NCBI GenBank assembly: GCA_036245805.1
Contig: BTRK01000006.1
Coordinates: 21,670,365 to 21,734,364, forward strand
Source of the DNA: Pristionchus mayeri
Lineage: Eukaryota > Nematoda > Chromadorea > Rhabditida > Neodiplogasteridae
Length of the DNA stretch: 64,000 nt
Direction of reading: 5' to 3'
The notes below the pieces were generated by a model. It worked only from the letters and a program-made list of their open reading frames with translations, was not told the DNA's origin and did not search any database. The translations under genes and the position numbers were made by a program. Each line of letters opens with the position of its first letter. Within the stretch, counting starts at the first letter, position 1. This document shows positions 45,101-56,649 of this stretch, piece after piece.

Positions 45101-46231
45101 CACTGATCGAGAAGTGACTCATTACCGTAGTCTCGATTCCCTGTGTTGTACAGATAAAGAGTTCTCGAGTGATTAGATCGTGGAGAAGTCTGAGGTTGCG
45201 AGTTGATTAGATCGAATCAAGAATCTCGTCATTTATCAAAGAGCAACGAGGGAGTACGGGGACTGGGAGTGCGACCTCGGTTCTTGTTCGAGGAAAAGAA
45301 TAGTGAGTATCACACATGAACGAGATCCGCACTTCCAGTAAGGAGGTGAATTCCTCGAAGGATGCACCCCCCCCCCCCCCCCTGGTGGCCTCCACCCTTC
45401 GTAAATCACTCTTCTTAGCGCGGGGTCCCATTTTCAAAGGACAATCCAGATCTTATCCGTTGGAAGATGGCCAGATTCCTCCTCTCTCACCTGCACTTTC
45501 CTGCACGTGCTCCGTATGATCTTGTGCGAATTTGGCGTCGTCTCTTCTGCAAAGAGATTGTTTCACCTTAGGAATTTCTTAAAGTGGAATACTTGTTTAG
45601 CGCTTTTAGTATCCATTTTAGGGGCCCGGATCTAGAAATATTCCCCTCAAATATGTTTCTTCGTTCTAAATAGTTTGGAAGCTTGTCGGGCACTCAGAAG
45701 CCAGTGAACGCGTTTTCTAAACACATCAGTCATTTGATTTTCAGCAAAAATAAGAGTGGAAAATGCATAGCTCACCTGGCTTCAATCTCTTCGTAAGGTA
45801 CCACCGGTAGATTGGATGCACGATTAGACCCCCTAAAGAAAGTCAGTTGCCATACATCCAAAAATCGATAAATTCACTAAAATTAGCGCACCCAGGACGG
45901 AGCCTGCCTCGATTGACTTGAAGGTGCCATAGATGGCGATCTCCTTGTAGGGAGCAGGCACATCTGCGAGCACCTGCACGAATCGACAATTCCTTTACAA
46001 TTGTACCACCCGCTTCCCCTTTCATTGCTCATTCCTCCCCACCGTTGAGGGGTTGTGTGAACGAAAATCAGGGAGGAGTCCTAGAGATAAGTTTATCCAA
46101 GAGTTCACAAATCAAAGATTGGACAAGCAACGTTTCCCAGTCCAGTCGATAAGATACCGTACCTCGGCATTCAGTGCCTGCGGAGTAAACTGCGAGAAGT
46201 TGTGGAACCAGCCGTCGAGACCAAAGACCAT
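42104..46231 (-). CDS. Gene D: small two-span membrane protein, unrecognised
   Basis: Nine exons close in phase over 212 residues: 46,163-46,231; 45,892-45,973; 45,776-45,832; 45,491-45,546; 43,088-43,216; 42,679-42,732; 42,578-42,631; 42,408-42,450; 42,104-42,198. ATG follows directly on CACTCTAG, a likely trans-splice acceptor. Hydrophobic stretches are SVLGGLIVHPIYRWYL, ILLASFVVGPSLALLW and the glycine-rich SVVGGLIGWYWKRF / GAVDGINVGLTYALF. The C-terminus is helical and charged (EADQYATVEDALKYRSRLDE). The Gly-spaced spans are reminiscent of the Tim17/NDUFA11 fold, but this is only a resemblance. The 2.3-kb intron before 43,216 hosts the right His/Gly gene. It lies last in a BMS1-RPABC4-gene D series. 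Confidence 0.82.
43607..43615 (+). promoter_or_regulatory. TATA box of right His/Gly gene
   Basis: GTATAAAAG within GAGCGTATAAAAGCACGC, the same context as in the left copy. Confidence 0.65.
43658..45106 (+). CDS. Secreted His/Gly/Tyr/Lys-rich protein, right copy
   Basis: Nine exons matching the left copy (43,658-43,718; 43,844-43,899; 43,963-44,023; 44,103-44,170; 44,226-44,307; 44,367-44,453; 44,738-44,802; 44,857-44,935; 44,985-45,106), 226 residues. Differences from the left copy cluster in exon 2 (QYVPPYDGNEHSHHHGDH against HYVPPYYGSEHGHHQGDH), with a His/Arg change near the C-terminus. Splice sites and signal peptide are intact, and a TATA box lies at 43,607-43,615. The whole gene lies inside an intron of gene D on the other strand. 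It is divergently oriented to the left copy, the two ATGs being 2.0 kb apart. Confidence 0.85.
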
Positions 46232-46488
46232 CTAGAGTGATATCACTCCAACCAATAAGTTATGCATATTGCAGGTATTATTCAGTGTATGTGCCACACA
46301 TTCGGGAACTTCTTTCTTCCAATTAGAAAAAGATTTATAAGCCGGATGGAAACATTCAAATGAGACCAAGAAGTACAAGTGTGTGAATGTAATAACGTGT
46401 GGGGGAGAATGAACAACAACAGTGTAACAACGGGCATCGATCGAGTGGTGGGATTACGGTGGATCGATTGGGCGAGGGAGGCTGCAGC

Positions 46489-46911
46489 TTATCGACCATC
46501 GTAGACCATGAGCTTTCTGCATCTCTTCTTGTAGAGGATACGGTATCCACACTCGCGGCATCTGATCGCATCCTTAGGCCGAATCTCATTCTCGTGATGG
46601 CACTCTTAAATGAGGAAGGAATAAGGATGGAGAAACAAACACGTTCTCCGAATCGTATAAAGTCGAGTATTGGCTTCTCGGCTATTATAATGGCATAGAA
46701 AAAAATATGAGTCATTCTCTCACCTCCACAGATGTAGATCATGCTGTTGGTCTTGATGACAGCCGAGGCACTGCCAGTCTGCAATCACATTCGGATTAGA
46801 AATACATTCTCCTACGTTAACAAAGGGGCTACATTTAGTAATGGATCAATAACTTACGATTCCTCCTGCTCCTCCTCCCCCTCCGGGCATCGGTGTCGCT
46901 CCTCCGTCCAT
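46489..46911 (-). CDS. rpb-12: RNA polymerase I/II/III subunit RPABC4 (RPB12)
   Basis: Three exons (46,858-46,911; 46,724-46,778; 46,489-46,604) give 74 residues. The conserved core [20 protein letters not shown] and [17 protein letters not shown] carries the zinc-binding CxxC ... CxxC of the ABC10-alpha/POLR2K family, and the protein ends MVYDGR. This subunit is shared by all three nuclear RNA polymerases and helps hold the second-largest subunit assembly together. The N-terminal extension ([17 protein letters not shown]) is Gly-rich and a little longer than in human. It lies 271 bases after BMS1 and 257 before gene D on the same strand. Confidence 0.95.
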
Positions 46912-47182
46912 TATTGATTCGCTAGAACATTTTACATTTAGACTTGAATCATCTTTCATCGCCTCATGATATATACGATAGGGAAAGTCAACCCATCTCG
47001 GAAGAAAGAACAGGAATTCTCAAGTTTGTAACAGAAACAGTCTTTACTCAACGCTAATTCAGTAACAAACAAGATACGCGATAACAACAGATAAACTGCG
47101 ATAAACGAAACCCAAACAAACAAAACAGAGTGATGAATAACAAGTGTTTAACATGACGAGAGTGCGGGTGATAGCTGATAGA

Positions 47183-50100
47183 TCAGCTCTCGTCGATGGC
47201 CTTCCTTATCTTGCTGCTCTCCCTCTGGCTGAGCATCCTGCACACTGCCTTCTTGTGCTTCTTGATATTCACCTCTCGCTGCGCATTGAAGGCGTCCTGC
47301 TTCTGCAATCAATGCCAATTAGCATTGAATAATATTAAAAACATGACGACGTTATCAACACATCGACTAATAGAGATCTATGAGGCCCTATGATTAGACT
47401 CAGTGATAGCGAGGTCCACTTTTCACTCGTAAAACAATGAATCATTCTCTGCGTGTAAATACTGAACCTTTCTGTACTCCTTCTGGCGTACATCCATCGC
47501 CTGGCGTTCCTTCTCCAGTCGCTCCCTGCAATTCACAATACATTTTAGATCATCTGTAGAAAAAACCGACACAATTTATCTGCTCATTTTGAATGCCTCA
47601 ATCCCCTATGACTGGTCAATTTATATTATTGATACTTATGACGTTAATGAATTTTTAATTAACCTCATTACAGCATCCTCAAATAAGCAACTAAAGTATT
47701 TTGGGTACTCAATGACCATTTAACTCGTAATATCTTTTTTTTAGTATTTATGATCTACAAATTCCCCTTGTCCTCCCCTCTCCTCACTTGTTGAGTGTCT
47801 TTAGCATCTCCATCATCTTGAGTCTCTTTGCCTCTTCTGGTTCCAGAATGAGAGCAGTGTGTCGCTTCTCCAGTTTGCCACGTGCGTCCTGAAGGGACGA
47901 AGGGGGTAGCATGGAAATTTGTGAGAGCCCAAAATTGGATAGGGCTCAACTCACGCAAAATTACCACCTTTGTTCAACTTTTCTCTCCGCTCCTAACCCT
48001 ATTTATAAACACTCTATTTCGTACCTTCTCCTCCTTCTCGTGCTTCGGTTTCATCGAGTAAGGCAGTGCCTCTTGCAGCTTCTTCGGGATCACGAGGGGC
48101 GCCGATTCCCACTCGCGACTCTTGATTTCCTGCGAGAACAGATGATAGTGTGATTCCCAAGAGTGGATATTCTCCCCTCACCTTGTAGAGCGAGTCCTGC
48201 TTTACGGGGGCAGTCAGTCCTCTCTCGTACCTCATTCTGCCCACTGTCTTCATGCCCACCCATCTACAAATTACGATATTACTTATCCCATCGATCCCCA
48301 TCGCGAATCATGGAATCGTTTAGCAAATGACGATTGTCATTTGACTAATCACTGAGCTACAACTAAGACGACGCCATTGCCCCTCCCCTCTCCACTCACT
48401 TCTCGTCAGTCGGCATGAGTCTATCGATGACTGGCGTGTAGAATTTCTTCACGGGCACGACCACCCACGAACGGAGGAAGACGATGTCTGCAAGGGGATC
48501 ATCTATATGTAAAAATATTTAAATTTTAAAAAAACAACAACACTGATAACGCTTCTTTCATTTTTCAATATAGGAAAAACACACTTCCAATAAATAAATA
48601 ACTTCACCTGCCCTCTCTCCTTCTCCCCTACTCACCTCTCATGAGAACCTTATCTTCAAAAGTAGCTCTGAATGATCCTGGAGGAGTGGCGAGTGCCTTC
48701 TTAATCTGTCCTCTGATGCCCGATACAGTTCGAAGGGCCGCTCCTTCGAACTTGGCCACCTCCAGCTGCGAGTTGAACATTCCCTGCAATTGAGAGTGTT
48801 AATTGCTGATATGCCATGAACAACTATTCCTTTTCCCACTGGAGAATCACAGCAACATTGAATGACCGATAAGCATTTTACCTCTCAATATTTAAAAAAA
48901 ACAATACCTTAATGAAGGCGCTCTTCTTGAAGACTTTGTCAGGCGTGCCAATGAGCTTCAGTTTCTTGACGACCTGCGAGAAAAAAATATTTTGTAAACA
49001 ACCATAACCTTCAGATACAGTACCTGACTGGCCTTGTCGACGTTGAGGACGACGCCAGTGGCGGCGATGCGGAAGCCTTTCTAGAATGAGGATAGGTAAA
49101 CATCGCCATAAATTGCACCCTTTTTTCTCCAGTTCCGATATTTTTTTCCATTGCATGTGCTCCTCTAATAACCGTCGTCCTCACCGTTCGTTCATCCACA
49201 CTCTGCACTGCACAAAATCCCGTGTTCTGGGCGGCGATCGGCCCCCAGAGATGCCCGTGGCAGTGCATGTGCTGAGGAGTGTACTTGAGGAAGCGATGTC
49301 GCATGTTGTGGTCCTGAGAAGGGGAAAGGTTACGGTTCGATTTTTTCATTAGTGTAATTTGTCAGATACATAGCGATTTCCATTATGCATCATAACCTCG
49401 GAATTTCATTTCAACACTCAAAAAAGATTACATATTTTATTACGGACAAGATAAAACTGGGAGATTAATAAATGATCTCAAATGGAGACAATATCGATAG
49501 AGTGCGTACCTGGATGCTGTAGATGACCATGGTCTGGAATCTCCTCCATCCTACACTCATGATGAGGGGGTCGGATGACTTGAGAAGTCTCTCGTGCCAG
49601 CGATGCTTTTTGATACGCACCTGCAACACATTCCCATCATGGGGGTTTGTGAAGGGTGAAAAATTTCGGTATCATCTCTCCATACCTGCACCACTCCAAT
49701 ATTCTGCTCTCCCGCCAGTAACCCTCCCACGATATACGGAGCAGACGGATCGAAGTGAGTCACAAATTCACATGGAACTGAGTCGAATTCGATTCGCACG
49801 TATCTGAATTTATATTATTATTCTCATCTCACTAATCCAATTGCATGTTTTACGAATATTTTACTTTATTTGATTTTCGATTTCATTTATTTTCACATTT
49901 TCGTCCTCTTCTGTTCACCTTCCAGCTCTGAATCCCTCCAGTTGTTCTCTCTCCGACTCGTCCAGATTCTCGAACACGGACTTGTTCAGCTGAGCTTGCT
50001 TGTCCAACTCCTCCTGTAATCAAACAATTAAATGAAAAGCGAGAGAAAAATTCGTAAAACAATTTTAAAAAGCTACCCTATACCAGGACCCCATGGCAAG

Positions 50101-53100
50101 CTCACTTTGAGGTTGTTGTAGTGTTCGTTCGTCTCGTCGTACTCTGCATCGAATCTCTGCTTCAATTTGATCTTCTGTTCCTTTCTCTTCTCCGCCGCCT
50201 TCTCCTCGTCCTCCTCTGTAAAGAGAAGAGTCGTTCCACATTATCCCTAACTTTTCCAAATATAATCTGTTTTTTTCTCTTTTATCCGTAGATAATAGAT
50301 GTACATACGTCGTTCTGCAACCTTAAACTATCCTTGACTGTAACTGACCTTTGACTGCTCCTCCCTTCTTCAACTTGCCGCCCTTTTCTCCCTTCCCTTC
50401 TCCATCCTCGTCATCATCCATATCACCTACACACAATTGAGTCATACTTTATATTTTGCAAGCGTTCTAATAAATCAGGCATTTCAATAAGGAAATCGTT
50501 GAAATTCTGTTGCACTGACCTCCTCCCTCCTCATCTCCCCAGTCGAGATCCATCATTCCGTCTCCGTCCATGTCATCGTCGTCATCATCCATGCCCAGAT
50601 CATCTGGAATCAATCAATAATTACCAAGATATCATCAAGTACTCTAGCACCGCTCATTATATCGGTAAAATGTCATTGCACATGTTTGGCCGATGGATTC
50701 CAATTACTGATTCGTCCATTGGAGGTTATTATAATTTTCAATTCAATAAAAATATCGTAAAAATTTGCAATGCACATAAAAAGCAAAGAACCCTCCTCTA
50801 ACCGTACCTTGCAGTTTCTTCCTCTCTGCATCGTTTTCCTCCCACTTTCCAGTCACAAAGCAATCCTGGATCGAGGAACGCACCTACAAAAGAACAACGC
50901 TGATGAACAATCAATCATTTTAAAAATATTTTCCAAGATCAAATATCACCCATTCCACCTCTTCGTCCATCCAATCTCTGGCTGCAGTCGAGGAGGAAGC
51001 AGCAATGAGGTAGCAGAATCCATCCTCCTGAATACAAGATGATTTCAGAATTGCACAACACGTGATTGTTTCATCGAGCTTCATCGATTGGTTATAAAGA
51101 TAAAAACGAGGCAAGAGAGTAACTATTCTCCGTACCTCCTGTCCGATCTTCTTCTCCTTCTTCTTTCCTCTCACACTGAACAATCCTCCGGCCAGCTGGT
51201 CTTCATCTCCGTCTTCCTTCGGTTCGTGCAGACAACGACCGTCGAAATCTCCAATTAACATTTTCATGAAAGATCGCGTTTCGCGCTAGATTTATTTATG
51301 TGGGCAATTTCGACAACGACAACTACACTGAGAAATTCCTTGTATGACTTCTACAGCTTAGCTTGATGTTACACAGGTAAGCTAGATTTTCTTGCACCCG
51401 CGAGCAATGGTAAATTAAGCACAGCGAATGACAACCATGAGAACTCCGTTCTTCCCTCCCCTCTCTCACCATCAGCGTACACGAGTCTGCTCCAGTTGAT
51501 TCTCTTGGCTGCAGTGGGAGTGTACCCTGTCATCGCTCGTCTCGCCAATTCACCCCAGTCGCCCCATCTGGAAAACCAATCGATTAGGTTGAGAGACACG
51601 CCCATGACATCAAGACAGCTACCAACTACATTAATATTGATATGCGATAACTAAAGACTTCAGATGCATGTAATAAGTAGCATAGTTGCACTGATTAAGA
51701 AACAAGCTAGAAGAAGAAGGCTAAAATCAGAAAGACGTACTTCTCATTCTGTTTCTTCTCTACCTTCTTCTTCATTCTCTCTGCTCGCTCTTCCTTCGTA
51801 ATCAGGAAATCCGTCTCGTCTTCTGAAAAAAAATACTACATAATTGAAAGAAATGCACATTCATTTTAAGAAAGAAATATAAATATAAACAAATAGAGCT
51901 AGGTTATTGTTTCCATCTGAATACTTTACATCTCCGAATCTCACTGATACTCCACCTTCTCCCTCTCCCTCCTCTTCTTCCTCTTGCATCATCTCACTCT
52001 CGCTCATCTCCTCATCATCAAATTCCTCGTCCTCGTCATCAGAACTCCACGGGTCCTGCCATTTTAGTTGTTAAATTGTGTTTGTGTGATCGTGAAAAAA
52101 TAATGTGAAAATACACTATAGTTTGTAATATATATTAAGATAGCAATTCACTCTTCATTCCCTCACCATCTCCTCCTCTCCGTCCTTCAGAGCTGCTCCA
52201 TCCTTGAGTAGACTCATCTTCGACTCCCCCATCTTCTCGTCCATTCCCGCCTTCACTTCACCCAGAGACACCAACAGAGAGTCGCGCTTAGCCTGTGATG
52301 GGAAAAATAAATAAATAAAGTATTGTGAAAAAATATTCCGTTCCGCAATAACATGTACGGCCTAACTGTTAACAATGAATTTAAAATTCTTATTTCCCCT
52401 TTGTACGTAAATGAAAAGTCAATTGCCGACAACGGGTTTTCAATTTTTGCCTATGAACGAAGATATATATTATTTTGTTCCGAGATTGTACGCTAAACAC
52501 CGTATTGCAAATGCTGAATATTTGAACTCTTCGATAATTGAAAATCAGCATTAATATACATGCCTGCTGCAACAACAAAAAATATAAATGTCTGACATTC
52601 TTCTGGAAGCTCTGTGCTCCTCCAGTGTCGATGTAGATGGCATCCTTATCATAGACGATGCCTCCCAGGCCAGAGAAGGGGGCGTAGACTACACGCTCCT
52701 GCAATGAACATAGCGAGATGTTTAGTATCCATTCTGAAAGCCCTCTGATTATATAATTACGTTAGGGGACATTATGAGTAGTACAAATGTAGGAAATTGA
52801 AAGATACGATAACTTTAATTGCATTCTCAGAAAGATACCTTATCATTGAGCGATCGCTTCATCTGCTTGTCGGGGAAGGGACACGGATCAGGAAGGGAAG
52901 ACACCTGCACATTACTCATTCAACTTTTCCCAAGTATCTTTCAAAGAGAATGTTCGTGTAATTCAATGAGAGATGATCGAAATAAAAGGGGAAGGAAGGA
53001 TCGTACCTCCTTAATTCTGAGGTCGCCCACTCCCGGGATGTGTACAGCCGATCCCTGCCGGAGATGCGCCCCTCGCACCCATCCATAGAGACAAACTGCA

Positions 53101-56100
53101 CGATTGGCAGCGGGGTCATTGCGAATGACCTGAACACAAGACATCAGCAATCGCACAACAAGTTTAGTAAGATTTTTAAAAAAAGATTCAGGAAGGTTCA
53201 CGAATCATCCCCATTTCTAAATTTAGACAAGCCACATGGAAAATTTAAAATAAAAGAATTACGAAAATTAAAGAGGTAGCGAATTACATCTTCGCTCTAC
53301 TAACCTCCAAATCGGTCATATCCTCGAACCGATCACACAGAACGTAAGGATGAGATTCTTTCCACGACAGTGGACGGAATTTCATCACAGAGATGAACCT
53401 GTAGATGAAATGAATTTAGAAGACGATTAAGAATGAATGGAATGGAGATACATGGATATCCAAGTTAATGAAAGATACAACGAATTATCCAAAGCTAATG
53501 CAACTTTAACATCCACGAACCTTGCGAGATTCCTCACTTCGTTTTTCAGATAGTGTTCGTGGATGATGCCAGACATGTAGAACATCTTGCATCCCTGCAA
53601 GGAATTATGCCTTTTAAATTAAATACGGATTAGCCAGTGTCTTTTCTATATATTTCACCCCGTACCTGGTACACTTCTGTCCAGAATCTGTGCTTGAGAG
53701 CCTTCTTCGTTGACTTCAGACGAGCTTTTTGCTAAAAGTATAAACTTTGGGAGCAAAATGAAAAAAAGAATAGTGGAATTTATTAGTGAACACGATACCT
53801 ACGAAATCCAGATAATGTTAATTGTAATTTATACAAACAAATGTTACATTTAAGAGACCGTCCACGAGAGAACGTAACACCTGGGCAGGGGGCACGGTTG
53901 GTCAAAAAATGGTTTTCAACCATACCTTTTTCCTGAAGCAAGGGACAACAGTTAGGAATGCAGGCACCGTTGGCTAAGGTCTGGGGTCACTTTTGAAAAA
54001 GATACCGTAACCCCTCATTTTTGGGGGCCAAAAAATTTTTTCCGTAAAGTTTCGTTTTAATAGTTTTTCCGGTGTATTTTCTCACGTAGATAACGAATTT
54101 CCATGTGAAAATGGACAGAAATGAGATATAAAACAGTTAGAGCCAAAAAATCGATTTTCGCGATCCAAAATCCCAAATAAACGGTCATAACTTTCTTTTA
54201 AAAAATAATACTTTGGGTGATTAGCATTTTTCGAAAGTTCATCATATAATACATATATGAGAATTTTTGCAGAATTTTAAAAACACCTATTCAGGCTCAA
54301 ATTTCGGCCCGAACTTGACGCAATGGCTAAAATTCGTGAAATTGTCTTGATATTTTCCAACTTAGATATTGTTTCCAGCCTCCAATCACCTTCAAATTTG
54401 GAATATAAGTGTTTCTAGATCATATAAACATGTTCGCATGCAAAAACAGCCAAAATGGAAAATGTTTAAAATTTCGATTTTTCGACCATTTTGACCGAAA
54501 AAATCGAAATTTTAAAAATTTTCCATGTTGGCAATTTTTGCATGCGAACATGTTTATATGATCTAGAAATATTTATATTCCAAATTTGAAGGTGATTGGA
54601 GGCTGGAAACAATATCTACGTTCGAAAATATTAAGACATTTTCACGAATTTTAGCCATTGCGTCAAGTTCGGGCCGAAATTTGAGCCTGAATAGGTGTTT
54701 TTAAAATTCTGCAAAAATTCTCATATATGTATTATATGATGAACTTTCGAAAAATGCTAATCACCCAAAGTATTATTTTTTAAAAGAAAGTTATGACCGT
54801 TTATTTGGGATTTTGGATCGCGAAAATCGATTTTTTGGCTCTAACTGTTTTATATCTCATTTCTGTCCATTTTCACATGGAAATTCGTTATCTACGTGAG
54901 AAAATACACCGGAAAAAACTATTAAAACGAAACTTTTCGGAAAAAAATTTTGTCCCCCAAAAATGAGGGGTTACTGTATCTTTTTCAAAAGTGACCCCAG
55001 ACCTTAGCCAACTGTGCCTGCATTCCTAACTTTTGTCCCTTACTTCAGGAAAAAAGTATAGAGGAAAACCATTTTTTGACCAACCGTGACCCTTTTCCGT
55101 TTTCTGGTGGACGGTCTCTTAAATAATTTTAGGAATACACTTACGGGGATCTGGTCGAGATGGTTGAGTACTCCCATGATCTTGGGCATTCCGTGGGCTT
55201 GGCAGATGTTGAGGAACTCGAAGTGTTCCATCTCGAAGCCATACGAGGCATCCACCATCAGCAATACCTAAAGTAATATTAAGTACATTGAACACGCATA
55301 TATTTTAAAAGTTGCTGTAATGAGACTCACGTAAAGAGTAGGTCAAAGAAAAATTATGATTGTTTGGGCTAAACTGGATAGAGCAATTAAAAAAGCGAAT
55401 AATATCAAAGGTATGTTTGCCGACAATAAACATTAGAATTCGATTGGCAGACAACAAATCAATCAAAAAAATCAAAATCAATTTATCTTATCAGGCGGAA
55501 ACGCTCAGAAGATGATAGGTCGGTAGTCTTCATAAGTTGCACTCCACCAATGGCTGCCAATAGCTCGGGATAGGTCGTCTCTCCATCGCGCGCGAGGCTT
55601 TCCGGGGGGACGAGTCCTATTGAATGGAGTCCAGACAGTTGTCGCACGGCTCCACTGTTCCACTCCCATTCTTCTGATCTTGAGGGCCCAGCGCGCTTTT
55701 CGTTTCAATCCTTCCTCATTCCAGTCTCTCAGCTTGGTAATCCCTCTCACGCGGTCATTCCTCCATCTGTCCCTCAGCGTGACTCCAAGCATCTTTCTTT
55801 CCATCTTCCTCTGGGTGACTCTCAGCCTCTCCTTCTCGCTAGATCTCAGAGCCCATACTGAGATCATACTGATGGCAGACAACAATAGGATGTAAATTTA
55901 ATATTTCAAATAATAATGCAACTGACCAGATCGACAACCTTGGCGACATCGATCATGTGGTTGATGTCGTTCTTCACCTCGACGAAAGTGACACGACGAG
56001 CTTTCCCAGTCACGATTGTGATCGGACCTGGACAATATCAGTGTAAAGCAATATTGTTTTGTATGGCAACACAATATTTTTCGAATAAGATAATATTCAC

Positions 56101-56623
56101 AACTAACCCTTGATCTCTCCCAGGTTCGTGCGTACGTAGTGCTTAACTAGGCACTTGAGCAGTACCGACTTGCCTACCTAAACCAAGATAAAATTAAAAT
56201 TTACGTTTAAATGAGTAAATTACCTTGTTGGGTCCGACAATGGCGACGATGATGGGTGGAGGGAGGACGGGCGACCGATCTACCACCAGAATGTGCTTCT
56301 TCTTCTCGGAGAGATCAGCAGCACTGAACAGATGAGTGAGTCATGAACAATCAAACGACTTGAAAATGACAACACCAAGAACAATTACTAACCGTCTGAT
56401 GGATCGGGCAGCTTTGACTGCAGATTGGAAGGTGTTGCCCTTGAGGTTGTTGCCCTTCGCAGGACCACCATTCTTCTCCAAATCGAGCCTCTTCTGCTTC
56501 TTTGCTTTTCCTCCACTTTTGTGCACTGTAAGACTAGCATTGTGCAGCACAATTACAAATTTGAATAAACTAAATACCTCTGTGCGGTTTATTTACTTGC
56601 GGCGCGTCAGTAGTGGGCGCCAT
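47183..56623 (-). CDS. bms-1: Ribosome biogenesis GTPase BMS1
   Basis: At least 20 exons from [15 protein letters not shown] (56,623) to KIRKAIDES (47,183). BMS1 is a nucleolar GTPase of the SSU processome needed for 18S rRNA maturation, working with RCL1. Seen in order: basic start with [13 protein letters not shown]-loop GPNKVGKS split over two exons; [39 protein letters not shown]; the AARP2CN region ([49 protein letters not shown]); an acidic middle (50,100-52,300); and the C-terminal DUF663 part ([61 protein letters not shown]). No frameshift seen. Two introns carry mobile DNA (53.8-55.1 kb and 55.3-55.9 kb). Confidence 0.95.
53850..55122. mobile_element. TTAA-flanked palindromic element in a BMS1 intron
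   Basis: The element is one long hairpin with arms of about 630 bases around a loop near 54,485-54,495. It starts TTAAGAGACCGTCCAC and ends GTGGACGGTCTCTTAA, with TTAA at both ends (53,850-53,853 and 55,119-55,122) as the likely target duplication. It encodes no protein. Palindromic TTAA elements (PALTTAA families) are described in C. elegans and are thought to be moved by piggyBac-like transposases; assignment here rests on architecture only. Because BMS1 splice sites on both sides are intact, it is probably spliced out with the intron. Confidence 0.88.
55505..55885 (-). mobile_element. Truncated RTE-type LINE (reverse transcriptase 3' end)
   Basis: An open frame of 126 residues includes [20 protein letters not shown], then ITKLRD, the RWALKIRR basic helix and a Pro/Arg-rich [11 protein letters not shown] segment. 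This order is typical of the C-terminal end of RTE/endonuclease-RT LINEs in invertebrates. The catalytic RT part is absent (5' truncation). It lies in sense orientation within a BMS1 intron (about 55,270-55,925). Confidence 0.8.
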
Positions 56624-56649
56624 AGTGTAAAGAAGCCGCACAGGGATAG

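Larger units (their letters stand above)
43379..45296 (-). repeat. Second inverted duplication, right arm
   Basis: Partner of 39,910-41,912. The arms are separated by 1.47 kb of single-copy sequence that holds the last five exons of gene D, and the arm itself lies wholly inside a gene D intron (43,217-45,490). Confidence 0.93.

Noticed and set aside
44220..45103. Val/Leu-rich open frames antisense to the His/Gly genes
   Set aside because: They are reverse-strand shadows of GAC/CAC/AAG-rich exons, not hydrophobic proteins in their own right.
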